Origin: Sphingomonas pseudosanguinis
GTDB taxonomy: Bacteria; Pseudomonadota; Alphaproteobacteria; Sphingomonadales; Sphingomonadaceae
Assembly: GCF_014196255.1 (NCBI RefSeq)
Contig: NZ_JACIDH010000007.1
Location: 62,001-126,000, forward strand
Length of the DNA: 64,000 nt
Direction: 5' to 3'
The notes beneath the pieces were generated by a model. That model was given only the letters and a program-made list of their open reading frames with translations. It did not search any database and was not told where the DNA came from. The first letter of the stretch is position 1. Every line of letters starts with the position of its first letter. The position numbers and the translations under genes are program-made. This document shows positions 24,679 to 34,350 of the stretch, piece by piece.

Positions 24679-24923
24679 CACATCGTCCGATCGGGGTAGC
24701 AAAGCGTTGCGCTTTAGCGAGATCGGCGCGCCGCTTCAAATCATGCTTGGCCCCCGTTCGAGACGGATGCCCAGGACGGATGCACCCATTGCAATCGCGG
24801 CACAGGTCTTTGCAGTTGCCGGCCATGCTGCACCGCAATAAATTGTCGGACGAAAGTTGAAAGCGCGGGCAAACGCGCGAGAGGACCTGATCCGGCTCAA
24901 CGCACAATGCGGGAGTTTCGATC

Positions 24924-25223
24924 ATGCGCAAGACCATTCTGATCCTGGCCGCCACCGTCGCCGCCGCCGTTCCGACCTTCGGTGCCGTCGCCGCCGAGGG
25001 CGAGCAGCGCTTCGTTCACGAAGGCAGCACCTATGTCTACACCCGGTCGGTCGACAACGGCCACCCGGTCATCGAAGGCCACCGCTATCCCGGCGGCGAG
25101 GCGTTCCGCTTCGTCGTGAAGGGCCACCGCGTGACCGGCTTCACCGGCAACGGCCCGGTGTCGTTCAGCACCTACGAAGCCAAGGGCGCGACCGGCGCCG
25201 GCATCGAAACCAGCGCTCGCTGA
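24924..25223 (+). CDS. Small secreted protein of unknown function
   Basis: The 99-residue product has a clear signal peptide (about residues 1-24, ending AVAAEG). The mature part is rich in aromatic and charged residues (RFVHEGSTYVYTRSVDNGHP, EAFRFVVKGHRVTGFTGNGP) and looks like a small beta-sheet domain. No family is recognised. It is flanked by a 245-bp upstream gap and its own strong terminator, so it is monocistronic. It interrupts the minus-strand dgt-argS neighbourhood. Confidence 0.8.
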   Translation: MRKTILILAATVAAAVPTFGAVAAEGEQRFVHEGSTYVYTRSVDNGHPVIEGHRYPGGEAFRFVVKGHRVTGFTGNGPVSFSTYEAKGATGAGIETSAR

Positions 25224-25250
25224 TACGCGGCACCGGTTCCGAACGGCATA

Positions 25251-25287
25251 GGCGGCTCGCCCCCGACGGGGCGGGCCGCCTTCTCTT
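25251..25287 (+). terminator. Terminator of the secreted-protein gene
   Basis: GGCGGCTCGCCCC pairs with GGGGCGGGCCGCC (one G-U pair) across a 4-base loop and is followed by TTCTCTTT. Confidence 0.85.
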
Positions 25288-25385
25288 TGCGGGAAAGCCC
25301 GCCCCCGTACCCGAAAATCCCATCGCCATGGCACCATTACGCATCCGTATTGGTTATGCGGCGCGAGGGTTCGGGACACAGGGAC

Positions 25386-26312
25386 ATGCAGACAGAACAA
25401 GGAATCTTACGTCTCTCCATCGCGGTGACGTTCCTGATGGCGGTGCTCGGCGCGGTGATCGGTCTGATCGCGGGGTCGTCGGCGATCATGTTCGACGGTG
25501 TGTACGGCCTGATCGATGCGGTGATGACCGGGCTGGCGCTGATGGTCGCGCGGCTGATCGCGGCGTCGAACGCGGCCGATGCGATGGGCCAGAGCTATAG
25601 CAAGCGCTTCACCATGGGCTTCTGGCATCTCGAGCCGATTGTGCTGGGGGTGAACGGCATGCTTCTGACCGGCGCGGCGCTCTATGCGATGCTGGATGCG
25701 ACCCGCATCATCCTGGGCGGCGGCCATGCGCCCTCGTTAGGCGCGGTTCTGATCTATACGGGGATCAGCCTCATCATCGACCTGGGGATGGCGTTCTACG
25801 TACGCCGGGCCAACCGGTCGATCGGGTCGGAGTTTGTGGCGATGGACGCGCGCTCCTGGGGCATGACGGCGGCGCTCAGCGGGTCGCTGTTCGCCTCTTT
25901 CGTCATCGGCCATGCGATCGACGGCGGCCGCTGGGCGTGGATGACCCCCTATATCGATCCGGTCGCGCTGCTGATCATCTGTATTGTCATCATCCCCGTG
26001 CCGATCGCCAGCGTGCGCAAGGCGCTGTCCGAAATCCTGCTCGTCACCCCCTATGACCTGCGGGTGCAGGTCGAGGATGTGGCGGACAGGATCGATGCCG
26101 CGCACGGCTTTCTGGGCCACCGCGCCTTCGTCGCGCGGGTCGGGCGCGGCATTCAGATCGAGCTGAACTTCATCGTGCCGCGCCACTGGCCGGCACGCCG
26201 CCTGGAGGAATGGGACGCGCTGCGCGACGAGATCGGCCAGGCGCTGGGCCATGACAGCCCGGACCTATGGCTGACGATCGTCTTCACCACCGACCCCGAA
26301 TGGGTCCATTGA
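25386..26312 (+). CDS. Cation diffusion facilitator (CDF) family transporter
   Basis: The 308-residue membrane protein has the CDF layout: helices from residue 8 onward (ILRLSIAVTFLMAVLGAVIG), the metal-site segment AIMFDGVYGLIDAVMT, further paired helices, and a C-terminal cytoplasmic domain (about 215-308). The usual HxxxD of zinc exporters is not obvious in the later helix (DARSWGMTAALSGSL is read instead), so the substrate metal is uncertain. The ATG at 25386 has CAGGGAC before it; an in-frame ATG 30 bp upstream is possible. Confidence 0.82.
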   Translation: MQTEQGILRLSIAVTFLMAVLGAVIGLIAGSSAIMFDGVYGLIDAVMTGLALMVARLIAASNAADAMGQSYSKRFTMGFWHLEPIVLGVNGMLLTGAALYAMLDATRIILGGGHAPSLGAVLIYTGISLIIDLGMAFYVRRANRSIGSEFVAMDARSWGMTAALSGSLFASFVIGHAIDGGRWAWMTPYIDPVALLIICIVIIPVPIASVRKALSEILLVTPYDLRVQVEDVADRIDAAHGFLGHRAFVARVGRGIQIELNFIVPRHWPARRLEEWDALRDEIGQALGHDSPDLWLTIVFTTDPEWVH

Positions 26313-26375
26313 CGCGCAAGGCCGAGGCGATCTGCCCTCGTCGAAGTGTGACGACCATGTGTCGGCCGAAGCAAG

Positions 26376-26397
26376 CCCCTCCCCTTAAGGGGAGGGG
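26376..26397. repeat. 22-bp perfect palindrome of the CCCCTCCCC type
   Basis: CCCCTCCCCTT and AAGGGGAGGGG are exact complements with no loop. The element sits between the convergent CDF and dgt genes and is followed on the plus strand by TGTTCTTT. It is a single copy of the repeat seen at 5.1 and 30.0 kb and may terminate both genes. Confidence 0.8.
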
Positions 26398-26421
26398 TGT
26401 TCTTTGGCAGATTGTCGCGCG

Positions 26422-27588
26422 TCAGAACCCCTCGGGCAGGTCGATCGGGCCGACGATCTGCTGGTAGCTGCGCACGGCGTAGCGATCGGTCATGCCAGCG
26501 ATGAAGTCGGCGATATGCCGGCTGCGCTCGGGTTCGGCCTCGGGCAGGCGTTCGCGCCATTCCTCGGGTAGCAGCGCCGGGTCGGCGCGATAGGCGGCGA
26601 ACAGACCCTTGACGATGCCATGCGCCGCATCCGCCGCCGCCAGCTGGCGCGGGTGGTGATAGAGATTGGCGTACATAAAGCGCTTCAGGTCGCGCTCCTC
26701 GACCCGCATCGCGTCCGAAAAGCCGACCAGCGCGCGGCCAGCGGCGCGGACATCGGCGACGTCCCCTACCCCGCTCTCGGCGATCCGCCGCCGCGTCTCG
26801 GCGACCAGATCGTTGACCATCACCCCGATCTGTGAACGGATCAGCTCGCTCGCCAGCCGCTTGGGGGCGACATCGGGAAACTTCGCCCGCGCCACGTCCC
26901 AGCCGCGCGCAACCAGCGGCACCGCCAGCATCTGGTCGAGCGTCAACAGCCCGGCACGCAGGCCATCGTCGATGTCGTGATTGTCATAGGCGATGTCGTC
27001 GGCCAGCGCCGCGACCTGCGCCTCCAGCGAGGCATGGCTCTCCAGATCGAGCGGGAAGTCGGCATCCGCCTCACGCAGCGCCCAGCCGGGATGGCGCACC
27101 GGCCCGTTATGCTTGGCCAGCCCCTCCAGCGTCTCCCAGGTCAGATTCAACCCGTCCCAGCGCGGATAGGGCCGCTCGATCGCCGTCAGCGTGCGCAGCG
27201 TATGGCCGTTGTGATCGAACCCGCCCTGATCGGTCAGCGCCGCCTTCAGCGCATCCTCGCCGGCATGGCCGAAGGGCGGATGGCCGATGTCATGCGCCAG
27301 GCACAGCGCCTCGGTCAGGTCTTCGTTCAACCCCAGCGTGCGCGCGATCGTCCGGCCGATCTGCGCGACCTCCAGGCTATGGGTCAGGCGGACACGAAAA
27401 TGGTCGCCATCGGGGGCCATGAAGACCTGCGTCTTGTGACGCAGCCGGCGGAAGCTGATCGAATGGATGATCCGGTCGCGGTCGCGCTGGAACGCGTCGC
27501 GCGGGCCACGCTCCAACCCCTTGGTCTCGTCATGGCGGCGTCCCCGGCTCTGCTCGGGAAACGACGCCCAGGGCGCGAAGCGGGTCAT
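26422..27588 (-). CDS. dgt: Deoxyguanosine triphosphate triphosphohydrolase-like protein
   Basis: The 388-residue HD-domain enzyme hydrolyses dNTPs to nucleosides and triphosphate. The metal-binding set is visible: [32 protein letters not shown] (HD pair) and [13 protein letters not shown]. It is the shorter type 2 form. The start at 27588 gives [17 protein letters not shown], the family's usual opening; a longer frame runs into the upstream gene. It lies four bases after the TPR-SPOR gene. Confidence 0.93.
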   Translation of the reverse strand: MTRFAPWASFPEQSRGRRHDETKGLERGPRDAFQRDRDRIIHSISFRRLRHKTQVFMAPDGDHFRVRLTHSLEVAQIGRTIARTLGLNEDLTEALCLAHDIGHPPFGHAGEDALKAALTDQGGFDHNGHTLRTLTAIERPYPRWDGLNLTWETLEGLAKHNGPVRHPGWALREADADFPLDLESHASLEAQVAALADDIAYDNHDIDDGLRAGLLTLDQMLAVPLVARGWDVARAKFPDVAPKRLASELIRSQIGVMVNDLVAETRRRIAESGVGDVADVRAAGRALVGFSDAMRVEERDLKRFMYANLYHHPRQLAAADAAHGIVKGLFAAYRADPALLPEEWRERLPEAEPERSRHIADFIAGMTDRYAVRSYQQIVGPIDLPEGF

Positions 27589-27592
27589 CGCG

Positions 27593-29680
27593 TTACTTCG
27601 CGTCGAGCCGCGTGACCGCCTGCCCCGCCTCGCTGCTGACCGGGAAGGCCGACACGCCCTTCTTGGCCAGCTTGTTGACGAACGCCCGCGCCTCGTCATC
27701 GGTCTTGAACGGGCCGGTCAGCACGCGGTGCGTCGCGCGCAGCGGCGTCTTGTAACCCTGATGCCCAGCGAAGAGTTCGGGCGCCTTGGCCTTGGTTGCG
27801 GCCCAGGCCTTGGGCAGGTCGCTCTCGTTCGCGCCGCCCGCGACCTGGACCCAGATGCGCGACGGGTTGGCGCGCGCCTTGCGCTTCTCCTCGGCGGCTT
27901 CCTTGTCGGCGAGCGCCTTCTTCTCGGCCTCGGCCTTTTTGAGCGCCAGCGCCTTCTTGTCGGCGGCGGCCTTGGCGAGCTTGGCCTTGCGCTCGGCGGC
28001 AATCGCCTTGGGATCGCGGACGGGCGGCTCGACGACTTCGGCCGCCTTTTCGCGCGCGGCCTCATCCCGCTCGGCCTTGGCCTTCGCCTCGGCCAGGACG
28101 CGCTGCGAGCCGCTGCTCATCGGCGTATTGGCGGCGATCACGGCGGGGCGGTCCGGCCCCTCGACGCCGAGTTCGGAAGCGGGGATCGACAGATTGGCGA
28201 CGATCCGCGCCAGCACCGAATCCTCACGCACCGCCCGTGCCGCCGCGAGCGAAGTGCGACGCGGTGCCGACGCCACGGGGTTCGGCGCCGGTGCCGGTTC
28301 CTCGGTCCGGGGTGGCAGCGGCTGGATCATCGCGGTGGCCACCGCCGTCGGGGTCGGTGCGGTCGTCGCGGTCTGCGCCATCTCGACCGGCGGCGTGACG
28401 GGCGTGGCCTGTGCGACCGATGTCGCGGGCGTCGCCTGTACGACCGACGTCGCCGTTGATGGCAGCGGTTGCACCGTCGCGGTCTGCCCGACCTGGGTCG
28501 GCGATGTCGTCGTCGGCAGCGGCTGGATCATGGGCCGCGCCGGCTCGGTCGCCGCAACGCTGGTGGCGGGCGCTGAACTCGTTGCCGCCGGCAGGGACGA
28601 GGTGAAACCGGGCAGCGGCTGAACCATGCGCATGGGCGCGGCGGCGGGCGTGACTCGCTGCTCGGTCGGTGTGCGCACCGGCGTGGCCGATGCCATCTGG
28701 ACCGGCGCGGGCGGCGGCGTCGTGCTGGGAACGCTGGCGGCCAGCGCCACACCGCGATTGCCGCGTGCCGTGGTGCGGCCCGCACGACGCGGATCGGTCC
28801 GCGTCGCGACGGGGGCTGCGACCGGGGTCGCCGCCGCCATCTGTACCGGCGCGGTGGTCGGCGTCAGCGCGGGGAGAACCGGTGCCAGCCGCGCATCGGC
28901 CAGCCGCTCGGGCGTGGCGCGCGTCTCGCCGAAATGCACGGCAAAAGCGCGGTCGACCGCCGGCAGGGTCGGCAGACGCTGGAAAAAGGGTTGCAGCCCC
29001 TGAGCCAGCTGCGGCGGCATCATCGTCGCGGCGATGCGCGTCGCCTCGGGCATGTCGCCGGTCATCGCCAGGATGAAGGCGCGCGCACGCCAGGCGGCGC
29101 GGTCGGTCTTGCGCAGCAGCGGGTCGAGCTGTTCGAGCGCCTGCTCGCGCTGCCCCGAAATGCCGAGCGACAGCGCATAGCGGCGGATGATCTCGTCGGT
29201 CGGCGCGCTGGCGATCGCGGTGCGATATTCGCGCTGCGCCCGGGGCTGATCGCCGACCAGGTCATAGGCAAAACCGCGATCGGCCGCGAACTGCGCGCTC
29301 GGCAGTCCCGCCGCCTCGGCCTGCGCGAAGTAACGCAGCGCCTCGCCCGGCCGCTCGGAGCGGACGAGGATCGACCCCATGCCCGCCTTGATCCGGGGAT
29401 CGCGCGGATCGACCTTTTCGGCACGCGCCAGCAGCGATGCCGCACCCGACAGGTCGTCGAGATGAATGGACAGCTGCGCCGCTTCGATCAGCGCGTTCAC
29501 GTCGCGCGGGTTCTGCGCCACGCGGCGCATCACGTCCCCCAGCCGATCGGCATCGGTCGTACCGGGAAGCGCCTGGACCATCGCCTGGGCCAAAATCGGA
29601 AACGGAGCGGTCGCCAGCATCAGGGCGAGCGCCAACGAAGCGCGGGAAAGGAAGGTCGGCGTCATGGGACTGGGTCCCAT
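27593..29680 (-). CDS. Exported TPR-SPOR repeat protein
   Basis: The product (695 residues from 29680; 690 from the second ATG at 29665) has a signal peptide ending ILAQA, tetratricopeptide-like helices (about 40-230: [40 protein letters not shown]), a very long Pro/Thr/Ala-rich low-complexity linker with repeated MIQPLP-type phrases, a Lys/Ala/Glu-rich coiled coil (about 540-610), and a C-terminal SPOR domain ([33 protein letters not shown]). A periplasmic division-site protein is likely. Both ATGs lie in a 17-bp inverted repeat (29664-29680). Confidence 0.85.
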   Translation of the reverse strand: MGPSPMTPTFLSRASLALALMLATAPFPILAQAMVQALPGTTDADRLGDVMRRVAQNPRDVNALIEAAQLSIHLDDLSGAASLLARAEKVDPRDPRIKAGMGSILVRSERPGEALRYFAQAEAAGLPSAQFAADRGFAYDLVGDQPRAQREYRTAIASAPTDEIIRRYALSLGISGQREQALEQLDPLLRKTDRAAWRARAFILAMTGDMPEATRIAATMMPPQLAQGLQPFFQRLPTLPAVDRAFAVHFGETRATPERLADARLAPVLPALTPTTAPVQMAAATPVAAPVATRTDPRRAGRTTARGNRGVALAASVPSTTPPPAPVQMASATPVRTPTEQRVTPAAAPMRMVQPLPGFTSSLPAATSSAPATSVAATEPARPMIQPLPTTTSPTQVGQTATVQPLPSTATSVVQATPATSVAQATPVTPPVEMAQTATTAPTPTAVATAMIQPLPPRTEEPAPAPNPVASAPRRTSLAAARAVREDSVLARIVANLSIPASELGVEGPDRPAVIAANTPMSSGSQRVLAEAKAKAERDEAAREKAAEVVEPPVRDPKAIAAERKAKLAKAAADKKALALKKAEAEKKALADKEAAEEKRKARANPSRIWVQVAGGANESDLPKAWAATKAKAPELFAGHQGYKTPLRATHRVLTGPFKTDDEARAFVNKLAKKGVSAFPVSSEAGQAVTRLDAK

Positions 29681-29987
29681 AAAGCGCGTTTCGCGCCGCC
29701 GGGCAATGGGGATCGCACGCGCCGCGCGCCCGGTTGTTCCGCACGGTCGACCAAAAGGCGGGGCCAGCTGGGGGATCAGCGCGGATGGCGGGTTAGGATC
29801 GCGGCCGAGCCCTGTCAGGCCATCAACGCTTGGATCGGACGGGGCGCTGTTCCTTGGACCGAATCCTTCCGAGGTCTTCAAGGGCGTCGGCAGATCGAAG
29901 AACGGCATATCCCGGAGAGGGGGACAGACGGCCATTCCCGTCCCCTATGCCTTCACGATCACAGGAATGGCGGATGGCGTCAGGCAA

Positions 29988-30308
29988 GTCCCTCCCCTTC
30001 AGGGGAGGGGTTGGGGTGGGGCCTCACCCATCACGAAGCGCTCGCGGAAGCGCCCGACCCCCATCTCTCCCGCTGCAGGGGATCACGCAAAACTCTTAGC
30101 ATCACCCCGCGCAGGCCGAGCTCCGGTTGGGTAAGCGCTGATAAGCGATGGAAAACGTTCAGCATCTGAACCCCGGCCTCCACTGGGGTGAAGTTCGGAG
30201 AGCGAGGAAGCGCCAATTTCGCAACGATTCCCTGACGGAGGGCTTCTCCACATACGACGTGCTCGCGGATAGGCCCCACCCCCGTCCCCTCCCCTGAAGG
30301 GGAGGGGT
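29988..30308. repeat. Widely spaced inverted pair of CCCCTCCCC-type repeats
   Basis: The left copy (29992-30025) reads CCCTCCCCTTCAGGGGAGGG then GTTGGGGTGGGGCC. The right copy (30276-30308) is its near reverse complement (CCCCACCCCCGTCCCC, then TCCCCTGAAGGGGAGGGG). About 250 bp lie between, unlike the 29-bp pair at 5.1 kb. Confidence 0.75.
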
Positions 30309-30399
30309 GATGTCGTTTCGGGCTTCCCGGCTCCGATCGCGATCATCACGGCGGATAGAGCCACATCCGCCACCCGCTCCCGTCGCCTATGCGGCAACG

Positions 30400-30433
30400 A
30401 AAAGGCCCACCCGATCGCTCGGGCAGGCCCTTT
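30400..30433 (-). terminator. Terminator of the dcw cluster after ftsZ
   Basis: On the minus strand GGCCTGCCCGA pairs with TCGGGTGGGCC across a 4-base loop (two G-U pairs) and runs into TTTTCG, about 35 bp after the ftsZ stop. Confidence 0.85.
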
Positions 30434-30468
30434 GCAACGTCTTCGCCAGTCGGACCGGCGAAAGCCTC

Positions 30469-32010
30469 TTACTGGTTGTTCTGACGATGCAGGAAGCGCG
30501 GGATGTCGAGCGACGAGTCGCCCGAGCCTTGCGCATTGTCGTCACGCTGCGCACCGCGCGCCGCGTTGGACATGCGCTCGAACAACGTACCACCCAGCTT
30601 CACGCGCGGTGCGGGCTGGGCCGGCACCTCGCCGGCTTCGCTGCCGGGGGCCAGCCAGCGGCGGCGGGCTTCTTCCGAACCGGGCGCCGGTTCGACCGAA
30701 GCGCTGTGGGTCGGGGCCTGGGGCTGGGCCGGTGCGGCGGGGACCATCGTGTCGGCACCCAGGACCAGTTCGTCCTCCTGCGCCGGCTGCGGCGCGGCGG
30801 GGGCCGCGACCGGCGCCGGCGGCGGCGTCACCACCGGTGCGGCCGGGGTCACGCTGGGCGACGGTGCGGGCTGTGACACGACGGGGGCGGGCGTCGGGGC
30901 CGGGGCGGCGACCTGCGACGCAGGGGTGGCGGCGGTCGGCTCGCTCGGGCGATAGCTGGGCGTGTCGTCGGTCTTGCGCGCCATGCCGCCCATGCTGAAG
31001 CTGCTGCGCTGCGCCTCGACCGGCGCGGCGGCACCCGGCTTCACATCGGCGTCGATACCGGTGGCGACCACCGACACGCGGATGCGGCCTTCCAGTTCGG
31101 GATTGAACGCCGAACCCCAGATGATGTTGGCTTCGGGATCGACCAGCTCGCGAATGTGATTCGCCGCCTCGTCCACTTCGAGCAGGCGCATGTCGTCGCC
31201 GCCGGTGATCGAGATGATGACGCCCTTGGCCCCCTGCATCGACACGCCGTCGAGCAGCGGGTTGGCGATCGCCTTCTGCGCCGCCTCGATCGCGCGATTG
31301 TCGCCGGTGGCCTCACCGGTGCCCATCATCGCCTTGCCCATCTCCTGCATCACCGAGCGGACGTCGGCGAAGTCGAGGTTGATGAGGCCCGGCATGACCA
31401 TCAGGTCGGTGATGCCGCGCACGCCCTGCTGCAGCACCTCGTCCGCCATCGCGAACGCTTCCTTGAAGGTGGTGTTGGCGTTGGCGATCAGGAACAGATT
31501 CTGGTTCGGGATGACGATTAGCGTATCGACGTACTTCTGCAGTTCCTCGATGCCGCCATCGGCCGACTTGGCGCGACGATTGCCCTCGAACGCGAACGGC
31601 TTGGTCACGACGCCGACGGTCAGGATGCCCATGTCACGCGCCGCCTTGGCGATGACCGGGGCCGCACCGGTGCCGGTGCCGCCGCCCATGCCGGCGGCGA
31701 TGAAGCACATGTGGCTGCCCTCGAGCATCTTGGAGAGATCCTCGATCGTCTCCTCGGCGGCGGCGCGGCCGATTTCCGGACGGCTGCCGGCGCCCAGCCC
31801 CTGCGTGATCTTGGCACCCAGCTGGACGCGACGCGGCGCGATCGACTGCTTCAGCGCCTGCGCGTCGGTATTGGCGACGAGGAAATCCACGCCCTGCACC
31901 TCGGCGCGCATCATGTTCGCGATCGCGTTGCCGCCGGCACCGCCGACACCGATCACCGCGATACGCGGCGTCAGTTCGTCGACCTCGGGTGCGATGAATT
32001 CGATGCTCAT
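30469..32010 (-). CDS. ftsZ: Cell division protein FtsZ
   Basis: The 513-residue tubulin homologue forms the division ring. The GTPase core occupies residues 1-320 with the tubulin signature GGGTGTG (109-115) and the T7 loop [11 protein letters not shown]. It is followed by an unusually long Pro/Ala-rich linker (about 330-490), common in alphaproteobacteria, and the conserved C-terminal peptide [13 protein letters not shown] that binds FtsA. GGAG lies ten bases before the ATG. A 119-bp gap after ftsA leaves room for an extra promoter. Confidence 0.98.
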   Translation of the reverse strand: MSIEFIAPEVDELTPRIAVIGVGGAGGNAIANMMRAEVQGVDFLVANTDAQALKQSIAPRRVQLGAKITQGLGAGSRPEIGRAAAEETIEDLSKMLEGSHMCFIAAGMGGGTGTGAAPVIAKAARDMGILTVGVVTKPFAFEGNRRAKSADGGIEELQKYVDTLIVIPNQNLFLIANANTTFKEAFAMADEVLQQGVRGITDLMVMPGLINLDFADVRSVMQEMGKAMMGTGEATGDNRAIEAAQKAIANPLLDGVSMQGAKGVIISITGGDDMRLLEVDEAANHIRELVDPEANIIWGSAFNPELEGRIRVSVVATGIDADVKPGAAAPVEAQRSSFSMGGMARKTDDTPSYRPSEPTAATPASQVAAPAPTPAPVVSQPAPSPSVTPAAPVVTPPPAPVAAPAAPQPAQEDELVLGADTMVPAAPAQPQAPTHSASVEPAPGSEEARRRWLAPGSEAGEVPAQPAPRVKLGGTLFERMSNAARGAQRDDNAQGSGDSSLDIPRFLHRQNNQ

Positions 32011-32129
32011 CCCAATTCTACTCCGCCGTTCCCGGTCGATACGCTAAGACCGGGCCCCTGAATAACTGTTAGTGCACCAGCGACCCGCCCGGTGCCAACC
32101 CAAAACTGCCCAGCATCGGGCCAATTTGC

Positions 32130-33389
32130 TTAATAATTCGCCTTCGCCGCCTGAATCAGCCGCCGGAACAGCCCCATGCCGCTCGGCCGGTGAACCGTCT
32201 GGTTCGTCGGCGCGATGCTGCGCAGGTCGATCGGGTCGGTCGCGGCATAGAAAGCCAGACCCGCAAGCGTCGCGAAAGCCGGCCCGCCATGCGCATCGGG
32301 CAGACCGGCCAGCCCGCGCGGCCGGCCGATCCGGACCGAGCGGCCCAGCGCCTGCTGCGCATAGTCGGCAATGCCCTTCAGCTCCGCGCCGCCGCCGGTC
32401 AGCACGACCTGACGCCCCACCGGCCCCTCGAACTTCAGATGCTGGAGCGCCTTGCGAATCTCGCCCATCTGATGCTCCAGCCGCTGGCGGATCACGCCGA
32501 TCAGCTGCGCCTTGGTGATCTGCATCGTGTCGCCACCATCCTCGGCCGAGATCGGCGTCACCTGGATCATGTCGTGATTGTCGCGCGGGGAGGCATTGGC
32601 CGAGCCGTGGAAGCACTTCATCCGCTCGGCCATCTGCCGCCGGGTGCCGAAGGCGGAAGCGACATCGTCGGTGATGTCCGCCGCGCCCATCGGCAGCGAA
32701 CACAGCCCCACCAGCATCCCGCCCGCGAACAGCGAGACATTGGTGATCCCCGCCCCCATCTCGACCAGTGCGACGCCCAGTTCGCGCTCTTCGTCCGACA
32801 GACAGGCCAGCCCCGTCGCCACCGGCGCGGCGATGATCGACTTGACCTCCAGATGCGCGGAACGGACGCACAGATCGAGATTGCGCACCGGCGAGCCGTC
32901 GGCGGCGACGACATGGATGTGCACGCCCAGCCGATCGGCATGCAGACCCAGCGGTTTCTTCACGCCGGTCAGCCCGTCCAGCGTGTAAAGCGCGGGCTGC
33001 GCGTGCAGTACCATGCGGCCTTGCGGGTCGATCGAGTTGCGCCCGGCCGCCAGCAGCGCGTCGATGTCGCCCTGTTCGACCTGATGGCCGCCCAGCTCGA
33101 ACTCGACCTCGGCCACGTCGGACACCAGGCCACCGGCCGAGAAACCGACCCAGACATTCTCAATATTCAGCCCCGCGATCCGCTCGGCCTGTTCGACCGC
33201 CTCGCGCACCGCCGCCTCGGTCGCGCCCATATCGGCGATATAGCCGCGCTTGACGCCCCGGCTCTCGCGCTGGCCAGTGCCCAGCACGATCAGTTCGCCG
33301 CCATCGCCCTTGCGCGCGATCAGCGCGGACACTTTGGACGACCCGATGTCCAGCGCGGTGATCAGCCCCTCGGGTGCAATCTTTGCCAT
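32130..33389 (-). CDS. ftsA: Cell division protein FtsA
   Basis: The 419-residue actin-like protein anchors FtsZ to the membrane. It shows the phosphate-1 motif (ALDIGSSKVSALIAR), the SHS2 1C domain (about 85-170), VEMGAGITNVSLFAGG (phosphate 2) and VVLTGGGAELKGI (adenosine motif), and a C-terminal amphipathic helix (GLFRRLIQAAKANY) for membrane binding. It lies seven bases after ftsQ. A longer in-frame start overlaps ftsQ and was rejected. Confidence 0.97.
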   Translation of the reverse strand: MAKIAPEGLITALDIGSSKVSALIARKGDGGELIVLGTGQRESRGVKRGYIADMGATEAAVREAVEQAERIAGLNIENVWVGFSAGGLVSDVAEVEFELGGHQVEQGDIDALLAAGRNSIDPQGRMVLHAQPALYTLDGLTGVKKPLGLHADRLGVHIHVVAADGSPVRNLDLCVRSAHLEVKSIIAAPVATGLACLSDEERELGVALVEMGAGITNVSLFAGGMLVGLCSLPMGAADITDDVASAFGTRRQMAERMKCFHGSANASPRDNHDMIQVTPISAEDGGDTMQITKAQLIGVIRQRLEHQMGEIRKALQHLKFEGPVGRQVVLTGGGAELKGIADYAQQALGRSVRIGRPRGLAGLPDAHGGPAFATLAGLAFYAATDPIDLRSIAPTNQTVHRPSGMGLFRRLIQAAKANY

Positions 33390-33396
33390 GACCTTG

Positions 33397-34350
33397 CTAC
33401 CCCTGTGATGCCCCTTCGGCCGCTGCCGCCTCCGCGCCATTCCCGGGCGCGACATCGGCGGCACCGCCCCCGGCCTTTGCCGGATCAGCGAGCGCATGAT
33501 TCTGATTCAAACCGGGCTTGCGCGCAACCAGCTTTGCAGGGTCGCGCATATCGAAGCGCAGCCAGCCGCGCCCCAGCAGCGGCCGCGAGCCGTCCATCGC
33601 GGCGAACTTCATCAGCGCCGCCCCCGCCCCGTCCTCGGGTAGCGCCAGCGTCTCGCCGCTGTCGAAGGTCAGATCCCAGCGGCGATTGCCGATCCAGGTC
33701 GCCGCCTTCACACGCGGTTTGAGCGCGGGTGCGGCGGACAACAACGCCTGATAGGCCGGCTCCTGCAAATTCGCGCCCGGGCCGATGATCAGCGGCAGGT
33801 CGGGCATCGCCTCGGCCCGCACCGGCTCCAGCAGCACGCCGCCCGCGTCGATCAGGGTCAGCTGGCCGTTATCCTGCCACACCGCCGCCGGGCTGCGCTC
33901 GTCGATATCGACCAGCAGCGTATCGGGCAGCCGCCTGGAGACATGCGCGTCCTTGATCCAGCCGTAGCGGAGCAGCTTGGCGCGGACATCCTCCAGATTG
34001 ACGAGCGGCATCGCCCGGCTCTGCTGGTCGAGCGCGACGGCATAGACGGTCATCCGGTCCATGCGCTTCAGGCCGGTCACTTCGATCTGCTGGACGCGAA
34101 AACCGGCATGGCCCGCCTGCTCGGCGATCGCAGTGCCGATCATGCCGGGCACACCGACATAGGTCGCGACCGCCAGCACCGCCGCACCCGCGCCGCCCAG
34201 GATCGTCCAGGTAACGGCCTTCTTGATCGTCTCCTCGCTGACCGGCACCTTGGCGAGCAACCGCTCGCTCAGCGTCGCGCGCTTGACCGGCTGGCGACGG
34301 CGCGGTGCCGGGCGGCGCGGCGGCGGGCCGCGCTTGATCGTGCGGCTCAT
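33397..34350 (-). CDS. ftsQ: Cell division protein FtsQ
   Basis: The 317-residue divisome scaffold has a very basic cytoplasmic tail (RGPPPRRPAPRRRQPVKR), one membrane helix (about 47-70), the POTRA domain (GFRVQQIEVTGLKRMDRMTV) and the beta domain. The C-terminal ~40 residues are an Ala/Gly-rich extension. The ATG at 34350 overlaps the ddlB stop (ATGA) and has AGGCGGG before it. Confidence 0.95.
   Translation of the reverse strand: MSRTIKRGPPPRRPAPRRRQPVKRATLSERLLAKVPVSEETIKKAVTWTILGGAGAAVLAVATYVGVPGMIGTAIAEQAGHAGFRVQQIEVTGLKRMDRMTVYAVALDQQSRAMPLVNLEDVRAKLLRYGWIKDAHVSRRLPDTLLVDIDERSPAAVWQDNGQLTLIDAGGVLLEPVRAEAMPDLPLIIGPGANLQEPAYQALLSAAPALKPRVKAATWIGNRRWDLTFDSGETLALPEDGAGAALMKFAAMDGSRPLLGRGWLRFDMRDPAKLVARKPGLNQNHALADPAKAGGGAADVAPGNGAEAAAAEGASQG

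Larger units (their letters stand above)
29681..30468. other. Intergenic region between ftsZ and the TPR-SPOR gene
   Basis: This 788-bp stretch has no gene that I can support; the open frames in it are short, overlap repeats and have no ribosome-binding sites. It must contain the promoter of the TPR-SPOR gene (minus strand, near 29.7 kb), two copies of the CCCCTCCCC repeat near 30.0 and 30.3 kb, a segment near 30.17 kb that reads CACCCCAGTGGAGGCCGG in part of its length, and the ftsZ terminator at the right end. Confidence 0.6.

Noticed and set aside
23011..24699. 562-codon open frame on the plus strand
   Set aside because: It is antisense to argS across nearly its whole length and has shadow-like composition.
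27593..29680. Repeated Pro/Thr phrases considered as a tandem DNA repeat
   Set aside because: The phrases MIQPLP, VQPLP and similar are spaced irregularly and the DNA between them differs; it is a low-complexity linker, not a repeat array.
30031..30279. 82-codon frame in the ftsZ downstream region
   Set aside because: It is made partly of dispersed repeats, has no ribosome-binding site and no recognisable domain.
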